This document shows positions 59,588 to 64,000 of a stretch of DNA of 64,000 nucleotides, piece after piece (position 1 is the stretch's first letter; each line of letters begins with the position of its first letter). The translations under genes and the position numbers were made by a program. The notes beneath the pieces are model-generated. The model searched no databases. It was not told where the DNA came from and saw only the letters and a list, made by a program, of their open reading frames with translations. This DNA is from Hofstenia miamia (taxonomy: Eukaryota > Xenacoelomorpha > Acoela > Hofsteniidae): the NCBI GenBank assembly GCA_900660155.1, contig CABFPE010000210.1, positions 1,043,723-1,107,722 on the forward strand, in the 5' to 3' direction.

Positions 59588-60369
59588 GGTTGAATTTCTC
59601 TTTTCAACAGTGAACTTCAATTCTTCAACACATCCATTAATATGTTTTAAGAAATTATCTATATCATTAGATCTTTCAAAAATAACAAAAATATCATCGA
59701 CATATCGAGGCGTTCGCTATATTCTTTAATTTTCAAATGTTGATTGAACAATGTCAATTGCAAAGCAAACCATTGTTTGTCACAAGGGAGATCCCATGGC
59801 AATGCCTTCAATTTATTCATATATAATATTGTTGAATTTGAATTTTACACTTAAGCAGGCAATATCTAATAGTTTTCCTAAAACATGGTGCGAAATTGGA
59901 ATTTGATCTTCTGTTATTAATGAAAGGAATATATTCAATTGTCCCTTTTACTGGAATGTTTGTGAATATTGACTTCACATCGTAGCTTGCCATGATTTTC
60001 TACTTTTATCCTTGTTGATTTCAAAGACATCTTGTGCAATTGTACTAGAAAATCAAACGTATCTGTTAATTTAAACCCCTTGGGTACAAATTGTTTCAAT
60101 AACTTTTCAATTATCCAACCACTGTAATAAACTAAAGGTTGCTAAATATAACATATATATGGAACAAAATCAGAAGGAATCACCTGATAGGGGAGTATCT
60201 CCTCTTTCACGTACATTTTAAGACCTGTCTCATTAATTCGTGCGATTGCACTAATGCTCTAACACCGGTGCTAGCAATGCCGCAATCATGACATTGTTCA
60301 TGGCTGCCTCAAAGGGTCTTAATTCACAAAGTGAACCAGTTGAGTTGAGGTTAATTGTTATTTCTATGA

Positions 60370-60510
60370 CTTCTAGATCACCTTATTATCTGAACATTAG
60401 GCGAGAATTGAAAACTTATTTTAGAAATCGGAATTTTCACAGAAAAATAGATTATCTTTTCAAATACCTATTTTAGAATTTAGTAGAAATGTTCGCACAC
60501 GTTCACTAAT
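60370..60510 (+). repeat. Old dispersed repeat family, copy 4 (split by a MITE)
   Basis: Contains ttattatctgaacattaggc and aaatcggaattttcac. It continues after the 60512-61366 element with family sequence (agcgctcataactcacgaac at about 61488). Confidence 0.55.
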
Positions 60511-60511
60511 A

Positions 60512-61366
60512 GGGTAACTGTGGGGAAAACGGAACAGTAGGAAAAACGGGACAGTATATTGAAATAGAACTCCCATGTGAGGTAGGTTTGTTGTGTTCTA
60601 CCACAAGTCATTTTGTTGTTACAGATTGACGAGTTCTCCGAAAAATATATCAAGTTGTTTATAAAACACATTTAATTTATTAAAAAGGAACGATATTTTG
60701 GAAAGGTGAGTTCACTGTTTGATCTTTTTGTCATTATATAAAAGCATGAATCATGAATATTTTTTAAGTGAAGTAGGGATCCTCAGTGAGGCTTTTAAAG
60801 TGCTACTTTACCCGCAATAACATGACGTCTTGTAAATTATTATGGTGAGATACTAAAAAATTTTGATAAGAAAATTTAGAAGAAAGGCATTAAAAAATGA
60901 CTTACAGTACATTAACCATATATGTGTTATTAGAGTAACTTGGCAGTTTAGTGCAAATATGAGTATCCATATAGAAGTCACTTTTCCATGCATTTTTCTT
61001 ATTTTCATAAGGTTTTATTTTCTGACAATATAGGGAAAGATGTCTTATGTAAAATTATTGTATCAACCTCTTTAACCTAGTATTTACCTGTTTTATTGTT
61101 TAATTAAACAGTCTTTAAGAATTAGATGAAATACATTTAGTAATCCTTAGAATATTTCTAACTTTGTGTAGAGTCCCATATTACCTTTATCTTTAGGGAA
61201 ATTGATTGAATACAACAGACTAAGGGAGGGGTTATTACAAAATTGTTTTATAATCTTTTTAATTACAGACATGTGATCATTTGTTAAAAAACCAATGCAC
61301 AAAAACATTTTGTGGATTTTACTTCATGTTGAATAACTAAGTGTCACATTTTCCCTACAGTTACTA
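60512..61366. mobile_element. Non-autonomous TIR element (about 855 bp)
   Basis: Left end GGGTAACTGTGGGGAAAACG and right end its near complement (ttttccctacagttac), with TA on each side. No transposase. TA flanks suggest a Tc1/mariner-type or related MITE. It interrupts an older dispersed repeat. Confidence 0.65.
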
Positions 61367-61569
61367 TAGATGTGTTCAAAAAACGATTAATAACTTCAAG
61401 CAGAAGCAATTCCTTAGCAAACGTTTATCTTAAATTATTCAGGAATTTTGTCAAAATCTATGATGACCTCTTCAAAAATATGTCAAGCGCTCATAACTCA
61501 CGAACTAATAACAATGTCCAAAATCTGAAAATACAACATAGAAGAGTAGTGCATGTTTTAAAAATTAGT

Positions 61570-63711
61570 TCTGTCGTGAGCAATTGTAGGCGCCGTAATC
61601 TCTGAATTTCTGCTGGGTGCTCCTCAATGAGCTTGGGTGGACTGTTCTTTGAGTGAATTCAAGAATCGGAATATCCATCGGAAAGTAATGGAAAATTATA
61701 ACTTAGAGAATGCAGACAAGACGGGTTTTCTTCTGTACGTAAGTAATATTTAATGAAAAAATATTTTTTAAAAATAGTGGTCTTTAGTGTTGTATCCTAC
61801 CCAAAGATTCTGTTTGCAAATTTTTTATGCTAAATTAGCATGTATATTATGCTCATTGACAAGGTCAAAACATAAAAAAAATATTTGTAATGAATAATAT
61901 TCTCAATCTCGTTTATGAAATTCTGCAAGAATTTGTTATTGAGGGGGCCAAATATTCCTAAGAAATGAAGAAATTTTTTTCTTGGAAGCTTTCTAAATAC
62001 CTTAGAATGGCAATGTAATGCAAGGAAATAACGCTAGCAAAAAGTGTTGTGCGTCTCAAAGCTCTTCTGAAAAACGAACGTGTTAATATTAAATTGAAAG
62101 CCTCGCATTGCAATTCAAAACAGCAAAATACTAAAAACAAAATCTAAAAAATTTTCTTTTCAGAATATTGGGGAAGCCAAGGTCACCTGCCCCCTCGACA
62201 TGATCTCTGCCTTGATTCATAATAAAATTCCTCATGTCAAAAAACAGAAAATTTGGTTTCTAAAATATTTGGGTTCGGATTTTCAGTTTCTTTTTAATTA
62301 ATCCCTATCTCTCTATGCAGGATCTTTTTCACAAAATTAGTGAATTGCTAAGCCCTCTCTTAAGAGGTGATAGAATACACTTACATAAATGTGATAATGA
62401 CAAAAGCGTTTTTTTAGCAAAATTTACATTATTTGACACTGAAATTTTGGAAGAAAATTTGTCAAGATTCATTGCTCTTTTCTGGTTCTGCTGACAATAT
62501 TAATTTAAAGTAAAAAAACAGATAATAATAAAATATTTCAGGGTAGATTTTGTTCCTCTGACATTAGACGGCCTCATTACCTGAGCACTAGGATGGAAAG
62601 AATTTGAATGATTTTACAAAAATTCTTATTTGCATGTCCTTCAAACACAAGATTAAAATTTGACACAAATCTTCATCATTTGTTGAAGTTTTCCGGAATA
62701 TATATATATATATTCATATGGACCCCAATGAAACAAAAATAGGGTATGAAGCAAAACGAAAAATTTGCTTGAATGCGATTAATTTTTCAGTAACGTTGGG
62801 AAGGACAGGATGCTTAGTGGATTTCAATTTAAAAAAATTGAAGTGACAATCGGGATGCATTTTTTGTATTTCAAATTCGAATACGAATATTCAGGCAGTA
62901 GATTCGTCAATACGAATTCCAATCCAAAATTGAATTTCTATTGCACATACATTTGTTGTTAAAATAGTTATTGTTAAAAAGAACTTTGAAACATGAAAAA
63001 CCTAACAGGTCATTATCAACAATGGAAGAATTTAATTGAGAGAGTTTTCCTGCGAAATTATTTTTGCCTAAAATATTTCACTAACGAATTTCCAATTTGT
63101 TATACGCCCTTGAAGATTTTCATCATAGTCTACTATTGTTTCTCTGCATAGGTAGTCTAGGACAATTCCATAGACTTCTTAGTACGTATTCAATAGCGAT
63201 ACCTCTACACCTCTCCATATTCTCCACTGGGAATTGACAGCTTACTGTAAGATGGTGCGAATTGTTCCGCTTCTGCACAAGCTCACTTTAGTAATAATAC
63301 AAAAGAATGTGTTTTAGAATATCCTTTTATAAAACAATCTGTTTGAATTGTGATTACATTTGCTGACTTCCATTTTGTTTTTTGTCATGCCCTACAATTT
63401 ATAGTAGGCAGTGACAGTCTTAGAAAACAAGAGACATAAACCAACCCTAGCAGCCATTTTAAGTGGGCTTATACTTCTTAACAAAGAACTTGGATTTGCA
63501 GCCACTTTGCAACCAGATAATTCCCTTACACAACCAATTTTCAAAATAACTTAAGATGTGTGCTTGAAGCTTTTATGTTCAATATACAATTTTGATATTT
63601 TCAGTTGATCAGAAATCCATTCACATTATTGCAATCAATGAGCAGAATTTTCTATTTTATGTGCGCCTTCAAATTTGGGACCTTCGAAAATCACTGTATG
63701 ATATATATATG
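61570..63711. other. Non-coding stretch
   Basis: AT-rich. Holds one dispersed-repeat copy (62540-62700) and a short ttcgaatacgaatattc palindromic patch near 62875. Nothing else recognised. Confidence 0.55.
62540..62700 (+). repeat. Old dispersed repeat family, copy 5
   Basis: Contains cctcattacctgagcactag, ggaaagaatttgaatg and atttgacacaaatcttc in family order. Confidence 0.55.
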
Positions 63712-63788
63712 TAGGGTAGTTGAGAAGTAACGCAAATATTTTCATTGCTTTTTGCTGAAAATAATTACATTACTTCTGAACCACCCTG
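63712..63788. mobile_element. Very short mariner-type MITE (77 bp)
   Basis: Left aGGGTAGTTGAGAAGTAACG and right complement of CAGGGTGGTTCAGAAGTAAT form inverted repeats of about 20 bp with few mismatches. TA lies at the right end (63789-63790). Only about 35 bp lie between the repeats. Confidence 0.65.
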
Positions 63789-64000
63789 TATATCAGAGAT
63801 GCAATCGGATCGGATCTTCATTTTGAGAATCTTTCGATCTGTTTCAGATCCAAAATTTTTTGAAGCTTGTGTATTTGTACATTTTATAAATTACGCACAT
63901 TTTTACATTGAATCCCAATTTAAGTGTGTTAATAATCTCAATCTGAGTGAAATATTGTAATTGAATTTTATTTTTCATACAACAGGTTTCGCGGTATTCT
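63789..64000. other. Non-coding right edge
   Basis: No supported feature. A patch gatgcaatcggatcggatct (about 63799) may be a repeat fragment. Confidence 0.4.

Larger units (their letters stand above)
58513..60150 (-). mobile_element. Penelope-like retroelement (RT plus GIY-YIG endonuclease), degenerate
   Basis: Minus strand, N- to C-terminal: IEGIAMGSPL (about 59810), RTPRYVDDIFVIFERS (about 59700), then after a TA run and one N a second YHRYVDDIFTIFEN (about 59390), ILENNGYPHR (about 59040), and finally YKFTCEE...HHSYIGETKRHLETRVNEHL (58760-58670), a GIY-YIG endonuclease. RT followed by GIY-YIG is the hallmark of EN-bearing Penelope-like elements. Two YVDD boxes show that two different copies are joined at the N (59554). 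Many frame breaks; inactive. Confidence 0.8.

Noticed and set aside
1-64000. tRNA, rRNA or CRISPR arrays
   Set aside because: Looked for tRNA B-box-like motifs and regular spacer arrays; none seen. The tandem repeats present are microsatellites.

Overview
The window looks like animal nuclear DNA: very AT-rich, split exons with GT-AG introns, and many copies of animal transposon families (Tc1/mariner, piggyBac, hAT, P-type, a non-LTR LINE, Penelope-like elements). Runs of N and single N bases show a draft assembly. I cannot name the species; large introns beside tiny ones and this repeat mix would suit an invertebrate.

The main result is a host gene that fills most of the window. Nine minus-strand exons (58083-57785, 27641-27502, 25145-25079, 9820-9727, 9420-9333, 8151-8066, 8022-7852, 7120-6987, 3490-3343) have splice signals and compatible phases. 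They chain into about 394 residues of one protein related to the phospholipase D3/4/5 family. It has a short N-terminal tail, one membrane segment, and a lumenal or extracellular PLD-type domain with several N-glycosylation sequons. The last part of the protein, where the second HKD motif should lie, would be beyond the left edge. The first HKD motif has lost its histidine and lysine, so the protein looks like a catalytically dead member, as vertebrate PLD5 is. Introns run from 43 bp to about 30 kb.

Layout: 1-3.3 kb is intron with a complete Tc1-like element. 3.3-9.8 kb holds six exons. 9.8-25.1 kb is intron with a hAT MITE, a Penelope-like reverse transcriptase relic, two mariner copies and old repeats. 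25.1-27.6 kb holds exons 3 and 2. 27.6-57.8 kb is intron 1 with an intact-looking piggyBac element, a broken P-type transposase, Penelope-like pieces and a broken LINE. 57.8-58.1 kb is exon 1. 58.1-64 kb is upstream sequence with a Penelope-like element and two MITEs.

Three transposases have full open frames and preserved ends: Tc1-like DD35E, mariner DD37D and piggyBac. Several gaps are flanked by exact duplications, and two single-N joins share the same repeat, which points to local assembly errors.
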